From contig CAHIKZ030005436.1 in assembly GCA_903632075.3 (NCBI GenBank), positions 1,727,501-1,791,500 of the forward strand: a stretch of 64,000 nucleotides of DNA. The letters run 5' to 3'. The position numbers were made by a program, and so were the translations under genes. The notes beneath the pieces were generated by a model. That model had not been told where the DNA came from. It did no database searches and worked only from the letters and a program-made list of their open reading frames with translations. The DNA comes from Acanthosepion pharaonis (taxonomy: Eukaryota > Mollusca > Cephalopoda > Sepiida > Sepiidae). Positions within the stretch are counted from its first letter, which is position 1, and each line of letters begins with the position of its first letter. This document shows positions 48,514-60,100 of this stretch, piece by piece.

Positions 48514-49655
48514 GAAAAAATACTATATACACAACCCAGTATGTCTGAAAACTTTAAGTTTTTATTCTTCATTCTTTCGTGTGTTTATCTAAAAATAATT
48601 AAATTTAAATTCACCTTTAGCCCTGTCGTGCGACAACGGATTAAGGATCGAATCTCTGACTGACGCTAATTCAGTCGGGTTTCGATTCTTGCTAGAGGCA
48701 ACCGGACGTCTGAAGTGATGTGCTTTCTGTTTCAATAGTTCCCAGTTTGTTTTTTTCTCGGCCGAATTTTCGGAATGAAAATTTTCTCGCACCCCATCAA
48801 ATTTTATGTGATAAAAATTAAATGTACCAAGACACTGGCTCAAAGGAAGGAAAGTCCCAATGAAAAGGTGCAAGGAGCTTGGCGAAAAAGAAGGTCTAGA
48901 GATAGGATTAAAGGGAGATAACCGCGCATTTGATCATTGATAACTCTCTCCTCCAATTCGCAAACCCTAGTTACTATATTCTTTGATATATTGCAAATAT
49001 ATCACAATGATAATATCAGTCAATAATTACTTATAACTATTTATACTCTGACTCATGCATGCAATTACAAGTAATCCATAATAAAATTATAAATTTTGAA
49101 CTGATTTATTTTTGGTATATGAATTTTTGGAAACTGTTTCTCAATTTTTTATTGTTTTTTAATCATACCGCCTCACCTGCTATCCTCATCCGTGGAATCT
49201 GACGCACGTCGAACTATTTGGTAAAATGTTTGTCATACTGTTACATCAGTTTCAGGAGTTTCTAAGAAAGATGGACCTCTCTACGAACTCCTGATTTAAT
49301 TCGTTAATTATCTCATTGTTTTCTCTTCGAATTACATTTGCTGACCGTTTTCGTTGTTGCAACTAAAATGGATATCACATGTAAGGCGAAGTGAAAATAA
49401 TGCCATGATCAACTTCCCACACTTGTTCAAGCAAAAGAGTTCCGAGACTCCATCAGTAATGGTAAAACCAAAAAGAGTTACTTGATTTGAGAAAGCTATT
49501 TTCCTGAAAAGACAGAAAGATTTTATGATTGTTACTCAGGGTTAGCACGGGCTCTTCGGTTAATGAATACCTAATGTTTCTTTATAAGGAAATAACAAAT
49601 ATTAGCATTACCATATATATATAGAAGAAGATTGCTCACTATCAGAGATAGAGTG

Positions 49656-49658
<3 letters not shown>
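48510..49658. other. No gene supported
   Basis: A segment at 48605-48725 (agccctgtcgtgcgacaacg, tgacgctaattcagtcgggt, ttgctagaggcaaccggacg) is GC-richer and has SINE-like character, with ggatcgaatctctg as a possible B box, but an A box could not be paired with it. The rest is AT-rich. Confidence 0.35.

Positions 49659-49747
<89 letters not shown>
49659..49747. repeat. (AT)n-(GT)n compound microsatellite
   Basis: AT to 49703 then GT to 49747. Confidence 0.97.
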
Positions 49748-49748
<1 letters not shown>

Positions 49749-51012
49749 GTGACCTTGTTAGGACCAGAAATAATGACAAAAAGAGGAACTGATTTAAACA
49801 AATATATTAACAGAAACAGTAATAAAATCATATACAAATGAGAGTGTTACAGCAGGAATGTTCAGCCCGAGTGTCAGAGCTGGCTGCTGGAAACTCCCCC
49901 TCTCTAAAAAGGCAATATCTGCTCCTATTTATTGCTGGTAGAGTCCATGCGTGCGTGGATAAAATACCATAACACTATAAAATCAAATTGAGGCATAAAA
50001 CTGATAGTCACTATGCAGTGTGGATTTCTGTCGCCACATTCTATCTGGTGATAGTTGGCAAAAAAAGACATTATTTGCTGTTCAATTTTCTAACAATTTT
50101 TCCTTATATTATTTATTTTGATGTTGCTCCAACTATTATCGAATTTTACTGTATAACGTAAATTATGTTTTGTTCCAACCGGTCGTAGGTTAAATTCTTT
50201 TGCATTAGATTTCATTTCAGTTTTGTTTTCTTCTGTATATGTCGCATTGATCATTTTTCCTTATCCTATGTTTCCTTATCCGTTCATTTGCCCTTTGTTT
50301 TCCTCTAATTCGATGTTTTTGGATAATGGAAGATTTTGTTGAAGTGACCCCAACCATATGTCTTTTACGTAGTAGCCTTCTTAAAGTATGAATTAACACT
50401 CCAAAAAACATTTTGTCTTTCATCCAGTACATCACAATTTTATGTTAGATATTGATTGACTAATATCGAAAGACTACCCGTCTTTTTTCATACACCAAAT
50501 TATCCCAACAGCAATACGCTACTTCTGGGCGGCTTGTGAAACATGCCTTGGCATTCCAACCCGTTAACGATTTCATGATGAATCCTTATTTCTGAAATTT
50601 TGCTAATTTTTATTTTCTTTAAAAAATCACACGTTTCGAAAACTTAAACCAACTACACTAAAAAGACAAGTTGAAATCCCATGATTTTAGATAATCTGGG
50701 ATTATTTAACATGAAAAATTTGCATCAGTAACTTAATCTGGGATGATGTTAATCTTCAGGGATTTCAAGCGGTTCATAATTTTCATGTGTTATTTTCAGT
50801 ATCATCATGCGTTCAACAATGTATATCTGCTCGTACTGTGTTCACATGAATACGACAAACGTGTTACAGTCCTGAGTAAGCACAGAGACTACTCCTAAAC
50901 ATATAGTGTTGAATCTTGAAAATGAGCTACTTTGCCCAAAGATTAATATGCTTAATTTTTTATTAAGCATATTAATTTTTTGGCTAGGTTTCTCATTTCT
51001 TCTTCTCACCAA
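49748..51012. other. No gene supported
   Basis: At 49748-50040 a less AT-rich block starts tgtgaccttgttaggaccag and contains gtgttacagcaggaatgttc and gctggctgctggaaactccc; it might be an LTR or other repeat fragment but only one end is suggestive. The remainder is AT-rich. A perfect hairpin, attaatatgcttaat/attaagcatattaat, lies at about 50942-50972. Confidence 0.4.
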
Positions 51013-51014
51013 CA

Positions 51015-51110
<96 letters not shown>
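51013..51110. repeat. (AC)n-(AT)n compound microsatellite
   Basis: AC to 51055 then AT to 51110; it directly truncates the transposase fossil to its right. Confidence 0.97.
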
Positions 51111-51112
<2 letters not shown>

Positions 51113-51560
51113 AACGGCTTCCAATCTGGAGAGTTAGGTGGACATATGTGAGGGGAAATATAGTCGAAGAAATTGTCAGACAGCAATGACTGGGTCCATC
51201 AGCTTGTGTCGCATGGTTCAGAGACCTGTTGTTAGAAATAAGGTCATCCAGCAGCTATTCTCTTAACCCAGGAAGTCCTACTTCCTTAAAGCAACAAATT
51301 CGTTCTTTCTCTTCACATCAGAACGATCGGAGTGTGTTTCATGAGTTGCCATACTTTCGTAATCACCATTACACTCATCCAACTCTTTCCAAATTCTCTG
51401 AACTGTCCTCAGATTGACACGCATACACACTAAAATCTTCGTTTGGGAGATTGCGGTGCGAATGCCAAGCATTATAGAATTGCGTCATGGTGCTCTTTTT
51501 CTCACATATGGTGTCAAACTGATCCTACTATACTGCGCATTCATCGTAAAGAAACAGCAC
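51111..51560 (-). pseudogene. IS630/Tc1-mariner-type transposase fossil
   Basis: On the minus strand the N-terminal helix-turn-helix region reads MLGIRTAISQTKIL, VNLRTVQRIWKEL, then TPIVLM in another frame and KRKNEFVALRK (51472-51278). After a gap the catalytic-end block reads LSDNFFDYISPHICPPNSPD, WKPFD (51186-51112), corresponding to the WPPNSPDLNPLD motif with its aspartate. The middle of the protein is missing and (AT)n follows directly after the last codon. It differs from the transposase at 27838-28195. Confidence 0.65.
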
Positions 51561-51618
51561 ACATGCGCAAAATTAAAATATGAAATGGCGACAATTTACC
51601 CATCGCACATTGTATGTG

Positions 51619-51621
<3 letters not shown>

Positions 51622-51655
<34 letters not shown>
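51622..51655. repeat. (AT)n microsatellite
   Basis: Short pure AT tract. Confidence 0.95.
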
Positions 51656-51658
<3 letters not shown>

Positions 51659-51851
51659 ATGATGTTCACAGTACAAGGCTAAAAAGCCACACGAAGTAGA
51701 GGGTTTCAGCGTAATAGGCCCAGTTTATGGGGATATGGGGAGAAGTCATCGGTTAACCCTAGACTTGAACAGGTACACATTGTAGTATTCGGGAAAGCAT
51801 ACTCTTGGAATCGGTTCCACACACACACACAAAATTTGCTAAAATAATTGT

Positions 51852-51856
<5 letters not shown>

Positions 51857-51911
<55 letters not shown>
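51857..51911. repeat. (AT)n microsatellite
   Basis: Pure AT tract flanked by attgttccaat on the left and attagaacaat on the right, which are near inverted copies of each other. Confidence 0.97.
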
Positions 51912-51916
<5 letters not shown>

Positions 51917-52639
51917 CAATTTTTGAAATAAGATTAAGCACCAGTTCGAAAGCTAACCTCTGAAACCAATAAGAAATAGTTCTTGATTTCCGACAAGAAT
52001 CTGAACTACTTTATTTTCGGATTACCAACAACCTGTACTATAAATAATATTCTTGTTATTCTTTTGATGATGACGATAACGATGATGGCTGATGATTTAA
52101 ATTCTGCACCATCATGATCAGGTTGTCTTGTATGTCGTAATTGTTTTATTTTCCTGATTCCATCAACGGTGTCAATAACCAGCATGTCGACATGAAACGA
52201 GAATTGAAAGATTATGAAAGCAATTTTCCAGAAGATGATCCTATCACATTTCTCACAAAATCCAATATTCGCTTTTTTTAAATATATTTTTTAAACATTT
52301 TCATGAAATTCCTTCGCTGCGAATCGTTTTATAAACCAGGCTATAACTCAAAAAACTGGCAAAGACTATTTGAAAATAAGATTTCAAATAAACATCTAAG
52401 TCGCAGTCATAGATATTTCAAAATTCTATAGAATATAAATAAAGTAAAATATGTATCCTTAATTCACTTGGATGTTGATTATAAAACCAGGCTTTAAAAA
52501 AAGAAAGGAAATTAGACAAGAAATATCTACACTGTGAAATGACAGCTAATTTCTTTTCATATTTCCTCTTATCTGATCGAATAATGTCTGAGAAATTTTC
52601 TTTTGACATTTGTTTCGTCGGGTTGAAAGAAAAGAAAAT

Positions 52640-52645
<6 letters not shown>
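51912..52645. other. No gene seen
   Basis: AT-rich DNA, no family signature. Confidence 0.5.

Positions 52646-52729
<84 letters not shown>
52646..52729. repeat. (AT)n microsatellite
   Basis: Pure AT tract of about 80 bases, abutting the hammerhead-like terminus to its right. Confidence 0.97.
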
Positions 52730-52732
<3 letters not shown>

Positions 52733-52805
52733 GTGGACATTGAAGTCAACACTCAAAGACGACAGACTGTTTCATGCTAAACGCAAACGTCAGACCATAT
52801 GCGTT
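52730..52805 (-). ncRNA. Hammerhead-like core, degraded (PLE terminus)
   Basis: Minus strand reads GGTCTGACGTTTGCG, then GCATGAAACAGTCTGTCG, then a tail gagtgttgacttcaatgtcc that runs straight into (AT)n. It is the same family as 56400-56480, but the last base of the CUGANGA box is T instead of A, which should abolish cleavage. Confidence 0.45.
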
Positions 52806-53139
52806 GTGTTTATTCTCGACTATTTATACATACAGGTCATTGACGTATAGTATGTAGTCTATTATGGCGGTGATTTTGGCGGGAGAGCTATTTTTTTAGT
52901 TTCCGTTTTTAAGTGACGGAGAAAAAATTTGTTTTCGTGTTTTCATTTTGAGATGTGTTCTGATCGTTTATTTGATAGTTGGTTTTGGTCTGGGAAGGTA
53001 ATTATAGCTTTTTTTTTTTACCGTAAACGGCAACTGCTTACAAAAAATGTAATATACCAGGCCACCAGGCAAAAACGTTATTGATCAAAGGTCTCTTTAA
53101 ACTAGGATTTTCTCTGTCTCTTTGCTTGTTTATCGATGC

Positions 53140-53225
53140 ACTCTGTAGCCGAGAGCTCAAATCTCAAATCACGTCAGATCTAAAGACGATTTATCCGAGG
53201 GGAACTCAGGGTCGAATCCTCCCAA
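53140..53225 (+). mobile_element. Possible tRNA-like SINE head
   Basis: The phrase cagggtcgaatcctccc (about 53207-53223) fits a pol III B box, and ctgtagccgagagctcaaat upstream is a weak A box. The distance is plausible. No tRNA fold is possible, and the SINE body is not recognisable. Confidence 0.3.
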
Positions 53226-53383
53226 AAAGCTCATATTTTTTACTCTCATAAGATTTCTCAAATATAGACTAAAATGGATAAATAGTCTTTTTGCTAAATA
53301 AACGGAACATTTTGTCAAATACTAGTATCCACTAAAAATAACGTTTAAGTAATGCAAAAAGTTCGGATTAATAAAGAAAAAAT

Positions 53384-53385
<2 letters not shown>

Positions 53386-53431
<46 letters not shown>
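53386..53431. repeat. (AT)n microsatellite
   Basis: Pure AT tract. Confidence 0.97.
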
Positions 53432-53616
53432 GTGTAATAAAAAGATAGTATTTTACTCAAAACTTTGGTCCATGTAAATTCAGTGAGATATTTTAAATGA
53501 ATGCAGTATTTGCAGTTATAGTGTTCGATATCAGTAATAATAAACTAAATTTATTTTTTATTTATAAGTGAACTTAACAAATTTATTTTATTTATCACAG
53601 TCACAAAGATGCGAGT

Positions 53617-53619
<3 letters not shown>

Positions 53620-53679
<60 letters not shown>

Positions 53680-53772
53680 TTTATTTAAAAATATGATTCC
53701 AACAAGCTACATAAGAGTACACATGTTTCAAAACAATAGCCGAAAACTTCAATATTTCCTATTTTCTATATA

Positions 53773-53855
<83 letters not shown>
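53620..53855. repeat. Microsatellite-flanked repeat module
   Basis: Order: (AC)n, (AT)n, a 105-base unique-looking spacer, (AC)n, (AT)n. The spacer (ttatttaaaaatatgattcc, aagctacataagagtacaca, tgtttcaaaacaatagccga, aaacttcaata) is clearly related to 63262-63342. Its end, cctattttctatatattttt then (AC)n, is the reverse of 63143-63180. A dispersed repeat with built-in microsatellites is therefore present at both loci. Confidence 0.75.
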
Positions 53856-53858
<3 letters not shown>

Positions 53859-53989
53859 TACCTTAATCACTATCTAGGTTTCTAACGTTAGTTTTCATAA
53901 GGTGGTGGATTAAATTTAGTTTTCTTGCGCCTCGTAATTCCTATTTAACCGGAAGATTTACGGAAGGTGGAGTGGGTCTGGAAAAATAT

Positions 53990-56080
53990 TTTCTTCCGGT
54001 TTGTAAATGCCAAGAAATGTATTTATCTATATGTCTAAACTTTGACATTATTTCTGATCCTTCTTTTAGTAGTTGTTTTCTGTCTGGATGTGTTTATATA
54101 GTCATTTTTTCCCTCTTAGCACAATCTACCAATGCTGCCTCTAGTTCGCCATGATTTCACTTTTTTTCATTATACACCACCTTATGTTTGAACTTTTGTT
54201 ATTTTTCATTCGGTTTCCAGACGTAGTCAGCGAGTTTCGTGTCATACCTCGGGTTTTGTAGTTTGAATGACGAAAAATGATTGTACCATCTTTTTTTTGA
54301 AGGGCCTTTCCACGTAAATCCTTTTTGTCCATGTACATCTTCAATTTCATCCTGTTCAATCACGTTTTCTGTATAACGGGCTACGTTCAATGGACATTTG
54401 GTTTGCTTTTACAGTTACAATGTTTGTTAATATCACCGTCTACTCACAGAGTCTTCGTATTTTGTTTCTTGATAATGTTTCCAAATATCCATTACACTCA
54501 ATTTCAGTGTTGCTTTTGAAAATCTTTGACAATTCTGAAGGTTTCTTGATTAGATTAAGGAAAAAATGTTCCTATGCTTTCACGTGCAAATTGAACTGGG
54601 GTTGAATCATACATTTATCTTTACATTTTGTATTTGTTTGGTTAGATTAAATTTTAGGTCAGTTTTATGCTCATCTCCATTCAATGAAATTACATATCCC
54701 TTTTTCCTTTCATTAAATATTTCCCTTGACGAAGAATTCTTTGACAATCGATATTCAATTTTTGGGGGGATTTGTTTGATTACACTATTCGGGTGGTTGG
54801 ACATGCTGCTTATGCATTTTAGCACTAAATTTGGTTGTATGTACGGTGAGACTGTACCTTCTAATAAACTGAATTCACTGTCTAAAAACTGAACAATTTT
54901 CATATTCATGTCAACGATAATGTCTAATGTCAGGTTTTAAAATGACTGAAATTGTTTTTTTGCTAATTACATCATTAGCTCTTATATTTTCAGACACTAT
55001 ATTTTGTCCATCTTCTCTGTAGATACCACGGTTATCTACGTGTACAATCTTGTTGATATTACATAATATGTAGATACTCATTAACTTGGAAATCTCTGCC
55101 CCCTCATAAGACGCTTGGGCGACATCAAAGGCAACTTCATTTGATTTTTTTTTTATCCATGCTTCTCCATTATATATCAAAACAGACTTAAAACAATTAA
55201 GTATTATTGCCATCTGTTCTCATGAAATATCCACAAAACCTTTAATGTAATGCTGCCAACAATCCTTTCTTCCAAATGGAATGATAGATTTTTTCAATAT
55301 CGTATATTATTATATTTTTTTATATTAGACCAGGAGATACAATCATGTATTCTTTGTCATTGCTTTATCTGTGTAGCCACATTCAGCAGATCGCATATGT
55401 TTTGTATTATTTTTTGGTTTATTATATCTAATTCCGTTTTTGTTGGGTTTATAACCCGGAAAGTAGGACATCTGCCAAAATCCTATTTGTGGTCTTTGAC
55501 AGATGGTTTGTAATTTATCACTGATGGCCATTTTTTCTTCTTTGTTAATTTCTCGAATATAAGAAGCTGGAGCTTTTCTACAGGGTGGTCAGAAAGTCTT
55601 GTCACGGCTATATAATATATAAATTTCTAATTCAGAGGGCTGACACGGGAGGTAGGGGTGACAAAAATTTCGCACCAGCCTGCACAGAGTTAGTTACTTC
55701 GTCAAACATTTTCTTTTTGTAAGTTCTAGGGCTCATAGTGTGTATTCTTTTGGTTTTATCGCCCTTTACTAAGATGTTCCCGGTTTTACATATTTTTCCT
55801 TTTTCGCAGTAACTTTTGAAATGTGCTTGGATATTTTCTAAACTTTATTCTGTCCATTATGCCTTTTAGATCCTTTTCAAACCCAGATAGTAGCTCCTGG
55901 ATTTAAATTGTGACTCCATGGTAGCATATTTTTGCAAAATGAAAATGGCTCGCCATCTAGCTCGAAATGTTTCTATTTTGTTTAATAATGTGTTCATATA
56001 ATCATGCATACTTGTTGTATGTTTGTTTTATAGCGAATGTGTGACCTTGGATTTTTTCATAGTAAGCTGTACCCATGTAA
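53990..56080 (-). pseudogene. Penelope-like element, near-complete fossil
   Basis: Read on the minus strand across frameshifts. An N-terminal block gives FEKDLKGIMDRIKFRKYPST, FQKLLRK (55870-55800), then ILVKGDKTKRIHTMSPRTYK and KKMFDEVT (to 55690). After a MITE, KAPASYIREINKEEKMAISD follows (55565-55505). RT blocks come next: VKDHK and DFGRCPTFRVINPTKTEL (55500-55440), YDIEKIYHSI, CFKSVLIYNGEAWIKK, ASYEGAEI, IYREDGQN (mutated active site) and VQFLDSEFSLLEG, then SNHPNSVIKQIPPKIEYRLS. A CPLN-containing zinc-finger-like piece and RWYNHFSSFKLQNPRYDTKL, the GIY-YIG region, lie at 54370-54200. A C-terminal RKQLLKEGSEIMSKFRH follows near 54080-54020. The domain order is that of a Neptune-like PLE. 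Confidence 0.8.
55581..55682. mobile_element. 102-bp MITE inside the PLE
   Basis: Ends are cagggtggtcagaaagtctt on the left and the complementary aaaaatttcgcaccagcctg on the right, giving inverted termini of about 28 bases with roughly five mismatches. The left flank is TA; the right flank CA may be a mutated copy of the expected TA duplication. The cagggtg-start and TA target fit the Tc1/mariner/IS630 superfamily. PLE coding blocks lie directly on both sides, which confirms an insertion. Confidence 0.75.
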
Positions 56081-56325
56081 TAGTTTGAGGAAAGATACTA
56101 GGATCTTCATTTAAAGGGAATAAATTATTTAAATAACCGATTTTATCAGAAATTGAATCACAGAACAAAGATATTTGCCGAATATAAAGTGCTTGCCTGC
56201 TGAACAGGGAATATAATGTATAAATAAAAAATTTACTTTCAAATTTATTCAGAAAGTCGGAAAAGTGTTACTTATATTTTCGTGTTTGGCATGGGCTTAC
56301 TCCAGCCCATCGTTGTTGTTGTTGT

Positions 56326-56332
<7 letters not shown>

Positions 56333-56370
<38 letters not shown>
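56333..56370. repeat. (AT)n microsatellite
   Basis: AT tract preceded by four GTT steps (ttgttgttgttgtt). Confidence 0.95.
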
Positions 56371-56372
<2 letters not shown>

Positions 56373-56490
56373 AAGTGGTAATCCTACAAAGAATTAATTA
56401 AAATTAGCATTCGCGGCCTGACGATTGCGTCCAGCACGAAACAGACTGTCGCCTCTGAGTGTTGATTTCTATGTTCACAACTATTCTTCC
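56371..56490 (+). ncRNA. Hammerhead-like core (PLE terminus)
   Basis: CTGACGA (56418-56424) matches CUGANGA exactly. TGC (56426-56428) can pair with GCA (56434-56436) as a short stem II. GAA follows at 56438-56440, then ACAG (56441-56444) and CTGT (56446-56449) as stem III, and C56450 gives the usual GUC cleavage triplet. The tail gagtgttgatttctatgttc matches the copy at 52730-52805. Stem III with a one-base loop would need a dimer, a known behaviour of such small hammerheads. It lies upstream of the minus-strand PLE fossil but on the opposite strand. Confidence 0.5.
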
Positions 56491-57469
56491 GCTGTTTTTC
56501 ACCCAAATATATAAATTGTAATGCAATATTTTAAAGTGAACATGTCATTGCTCTATTTCTGAAAGTTCCCATGTTTTAATTTGAAATAAAAAATATACAA
56601 ACTTCAGAAAAACGTTTACACTATATATGGAAAAATAACGTGTTAGTTTAACCTGACACCAGGGTTATATGGAATAATTCGTATAATTCAAATATCTCCC
56701 AAGATAAATATAAATGCCGAATTTACTTTGCCTTTTAATCCTAATGAATATTTTTTTAAATATATTTTTTCGATCACAGGCCATTACAAGTATTGTTATA
56801 AGATCTATATGCATCGCTTTCTCATGCTTCAGGCTATACTCTGATAAAATTATGAAAAATGATAGGATATTAGTTCAAACTTCTCGGTAATTTATGAGCC
56901 AAAAAAGACATTATGCTAGGCGTAGTTTATTTACCAAAAAAAAATCTGAATTCTGAAAGACTGTACTCTACCAAATATCCTAGAGTTAGTATACGATATC
57001 AGCTTTTAACTCGGACTCGTAATAATACTGACTGATGCCGGAGCAAGTACACATCTCTATCATGTTCCAAAGATGTGTAGATGGTAAAACGAAACAAATT
57101 CCATTTTCTTTCCCAAGAAATCATAGAAATTCACAGATAATAACCGAAAAGGAATCTGTGAAGTATCATGGCCGTCTACAGCCTAAAGGAATATAAAATT
57201 ACCAAACTGAAAACGAACTCGTAAAATACACTAACAGTTGTGCCTAAATTTTCTTTACTCTTACAGATTGCGTTTTTATAAATATAGCACATTTGTGGTT
57301 ATAATTAATACTAGTACTGTAATTATATTATACATAGAAAAAGGTTAAAGAGAACTGCACGATTGTTTACACCAATGGGTTAAAACTTATAAAATTATTT
57401 TTTAAAACTAGTTTCATGCTTACTTTTATTTTAATTATATATAAAACTACAAATAATTATTTTGTAGGG
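56491..57469. other. No gene seen
   Basis: AT-rich DNA without recognised repeats. Confidence 0.5.
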
Positions 57470-57975
57470 ATACAGAATGTGCTTATCATCATTCGGTGGA
57501 GATGAGTCACGTGAGTCTCCTGACGCCCGCTTAATAACGTCACTCTATACAGTGACGAAAGCAGCAGTCAAATTTCAGTTCCTTTACAACAACCACAACG
57601 AAAGGTTATTTCCTTTAGTCCAAGCGCTCCATAAACTGGGATGAGGCTAAATCTGCCTCTCCAGCAGCTCAGCTGATCATGTCTTGCCCAGATATAGAAT
57701 GAAACTCTGCTCGCAGTCCTCATATTGGGAAAACCCAAAACTCACTGTTTCCCGTTCGGTAAATATATCCCTTTCTGGGATATCGATGAATCTGGCTCAT
57801 TTGAATCTGTAGTCCTAGAAAATGGCTTTTTCCAGACCCAGCAGTATCTTCATGTTATATGTAGATCCTACCTATTTAGTTTCTCCTTACACTGCGTAGA
57901 TATATATGATATATTATTCTCCGCGCGGAACATGTGTATATATGTGTATATAGTTTTGTGTATGTCATACTGATA
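57470..57975 (+). other. Unassigned GC-richer block, possible exon or promoter
   Basis: Composition rises sharply relative to both flanks. The left part (57497-57560) has gagtcacgtgagtctcctga and taataacgtcactc, with an E-box (CACGTG) and a CRE half-site. The right part holds an 82-codon frame from 57725 (MGKPKTHCFPFGKYIPFWDI, then a hydrophobic cysteine-containing stretch) that I do not recognise. No splice-site or repeat end could be defined. It may be a dispersed repeat, a promoter-proximal exon or a decayed gene piece. Confidence 0.35.
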
Positions 57976-58429
57976 TAAAAGTCTCTCTGAGAAAAAAAGC
58001 ATGTTTTTCATTCCTTTTCCTTTCAGCCATTTCGTTCTCTCCATGAATTACGGTGTTATTATATCACGGATAAAATAATGCCCATCATGGGAGAAATAGA
58101 AATGAGATAATACATCTTTTTCAAGAGATCCCGTCACAATATTTTGTTGTTTTTTTTAGATTATAAAAATAAAGAGAAAATAAATGGATATAAAATAAAT
58201 GTTATGTGTCAAATATTAATATTTTAACTGTATGATAGTTCGTCAAGCATTTTATAAACCAAGTTGTCACCAGTCTTCAGCTTGGAGAATTATAGATTGT
58301 CTTTAACTTGTTCTTTCAGCGTTATTTACAAGTAAATATTTCAGAAAATGATATGACTGCATGAATCGTAGACAATAGTAAACTTCCTCATTTTTTCTTC
58401 TATTTATATCTTAGACACTAATGGCTCTC
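57976..58429. other. No gene seen
   Basis: AT-rich DNA, nothing recognised. Confidence 0.5.
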
Positions 58430-58930
58430 CACAACATCCTATCGTTTTTTATTTTTTAAAACCATGTTTGTCTCTTTACTATATTTTCCGCTCTCGCATC
58501 AGATATCCCTTTACACAATCTCGTGATGTAGGTCACTAGCTATATTTTTCTGTCCCTCTTCTCTCGTGAATGTTATATTTTCCCAGGCTTTCTTTTCTAA
58601 TTATGTGTCTCAGAAATGTCAACTGATTTCATGTATCCCTGCCCTTTTTGTTTCAATTTTTCTTATTCTTTTCTTTCTGTAGAACCTCATATCTGTTGCC
58701 TCAAGTCTTCACTTCAACTTTGAAGAAATTGTCCAGTATTTTACTGCCGTATAGGAGGATTCATATTACATAGCAGTTCGAACACTTTTTTTCTTGCTTG
58801 TAATAACATTCCCCGTTTCTTTTGATTCTCTGATTTTGAAAGACATATTTTCGTATTCCACAGTGACTTCGTATTTCGGTGCTATATTTTCTGTAGCATT
58901 GCCAATTTGTCATTTAGACTTGTTAGTATT
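58430..58930 (-). pseudogene. LINE reverse transcriptase C-terminal remnant
   Basis: Minus strand reads CYYKQEKKCSNCYVI, stop, ILLYGSKILDNFFKVEVKT, NRYEVLQKEKN, then a decayed RHIIRKESLGKYN stretch, corresponding to the NCYV-LLYGSExWT-LEATEMxFYRR-GHIxRKEGLEN order of the family at 28380-29760. Stops and frameshifts are frequent. Confidence 0.65.
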
Positions 58931-59319
58931 GTTTGAGGTTAGTGTCGTTGATATATAAAAAAAAACTATCAGTTCATAACTGCCGACACCAATGAAATAT
59001 CAATGCTCAATGTTTCAGCGTTAATATAAAATTACTTTTTTTCTTTGTCATAATGAGAGGACTGTATTAATAATTCCTATTAGGGTATGGGAATACACAC
59101 GAGATATATAAATCTAACGAAAAAACACCATTTATTTTATTGTTGAGTCCTTTTGCCCTCAGTATATACTAGACGTATATTTTTTTTATAGAATATAAGT
59201 TTCTGTATAAGTTTTTTTTTTTAATATTATTAATTTCGACTAGACCTATTTATGTGCTCAGAATCTTCTATGAAACATTTAAAGTAACTATAGATTAACT
59301 GTAGATTAACTATAGATTA
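58931..59319. other. No gene seen
   Basis: AT-rich. A short triple, taactatagat/taactgtagat/taactatagat, is present at 59286-59318. Confidence 0.5.
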
Positions 59320-59900
59320 ACTGTTACTGTCAACAAAGTAAATCTGGTAGCTGCTCTCGGAAATGATCTCCAGTCTATTGTTAAATAAAAAAAATTGTTT
59401 GTAAATGTTAACGCTTCCAAAACGAAATTGTTATTCTTTAATCATCACGGAGAACCATTTTCCTCTCCATTCAGGATGTCTGATGCTAACATCAAGACAT
59501 CCTTGGTCTGAAGTTTTCTACTGATATGAAGTGGATAAATTATATTAAATGAATTGCTGGGTTTACTGCTAAGAAGGTTGTTTCAGTAAGTATTGACAGA
59601 CATTTTTTTCTCGTCGGAATCCATCTGCCATATTTATAAATCTACTATCGGTTCGGGCATTGAATATTGCTGCCATATCTGGTCTGCTGCCCCGGCTATA
59701 TATATTGAGATTCTCTACAAAATCTAAGAATTTCTAAAATTCTCTTCTTCCTGATGTCTCAAAGATTTCTGGTTGGGACCAGACGAATTTACTTGTCGAA
59801 TCTAATTTTAAAAAATTATTTCTGGAACGGATTCCCGTCAATAATATTTTAACCTCTCCAAATCTACAGTCAGCCATTTTCTTTTCGAGAAATCCTTCTT
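59320..59900 (+). pseudogene. LINE reverse transcriptase region, 5'-extended copy
   Basis: Plus strand gives LVAALGNDLQSIV, then LFVNVNASKTKLLFFNHHGE, FRMSDANIKTSL, TDMKWINYI, TAKKVVSVS, IYKSTIGSGIEYCCHIWS and LYKI. These match the LINE block order NSDLQSISEW-LVKFNASKTQFL-LGLKISSDLSW-AKxASKKLG-IYKSxIRPCMEYCCHIWSG. It therefore covers sequence just 5' of the tails seen elsewhere. Stops and gaps show decay. Confidence 0.75.
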
Positions 59901-60045
59901 ATTTACTCCTTTTTCTATCATGAGTGTAAATATGTCCACACACACATCTATATGCATAAAAGCTGAGTATCATCTACCATGTATTCAACTGTGAAAGCAG
60001 AATAACATATTTTTATTAATGCAATGTACACAAGAAAATTAAATT

Positions 60046-60100
60046 TCGGCATTAAATGACCCATAAGTTTATGATATGCCGTTAAACAAACAAATCAATC
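60046..60100 (-). mobile_element. MITE terminal fragment
   Basis: gcattaaatgacccataag and atgatatgccgttaaacaaa then caaat correspond to the terminal sequence of the element at 41967-42530, reversed relative to the left end at 29080-29115. Only the terminus is present. Confidence 0.6.
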
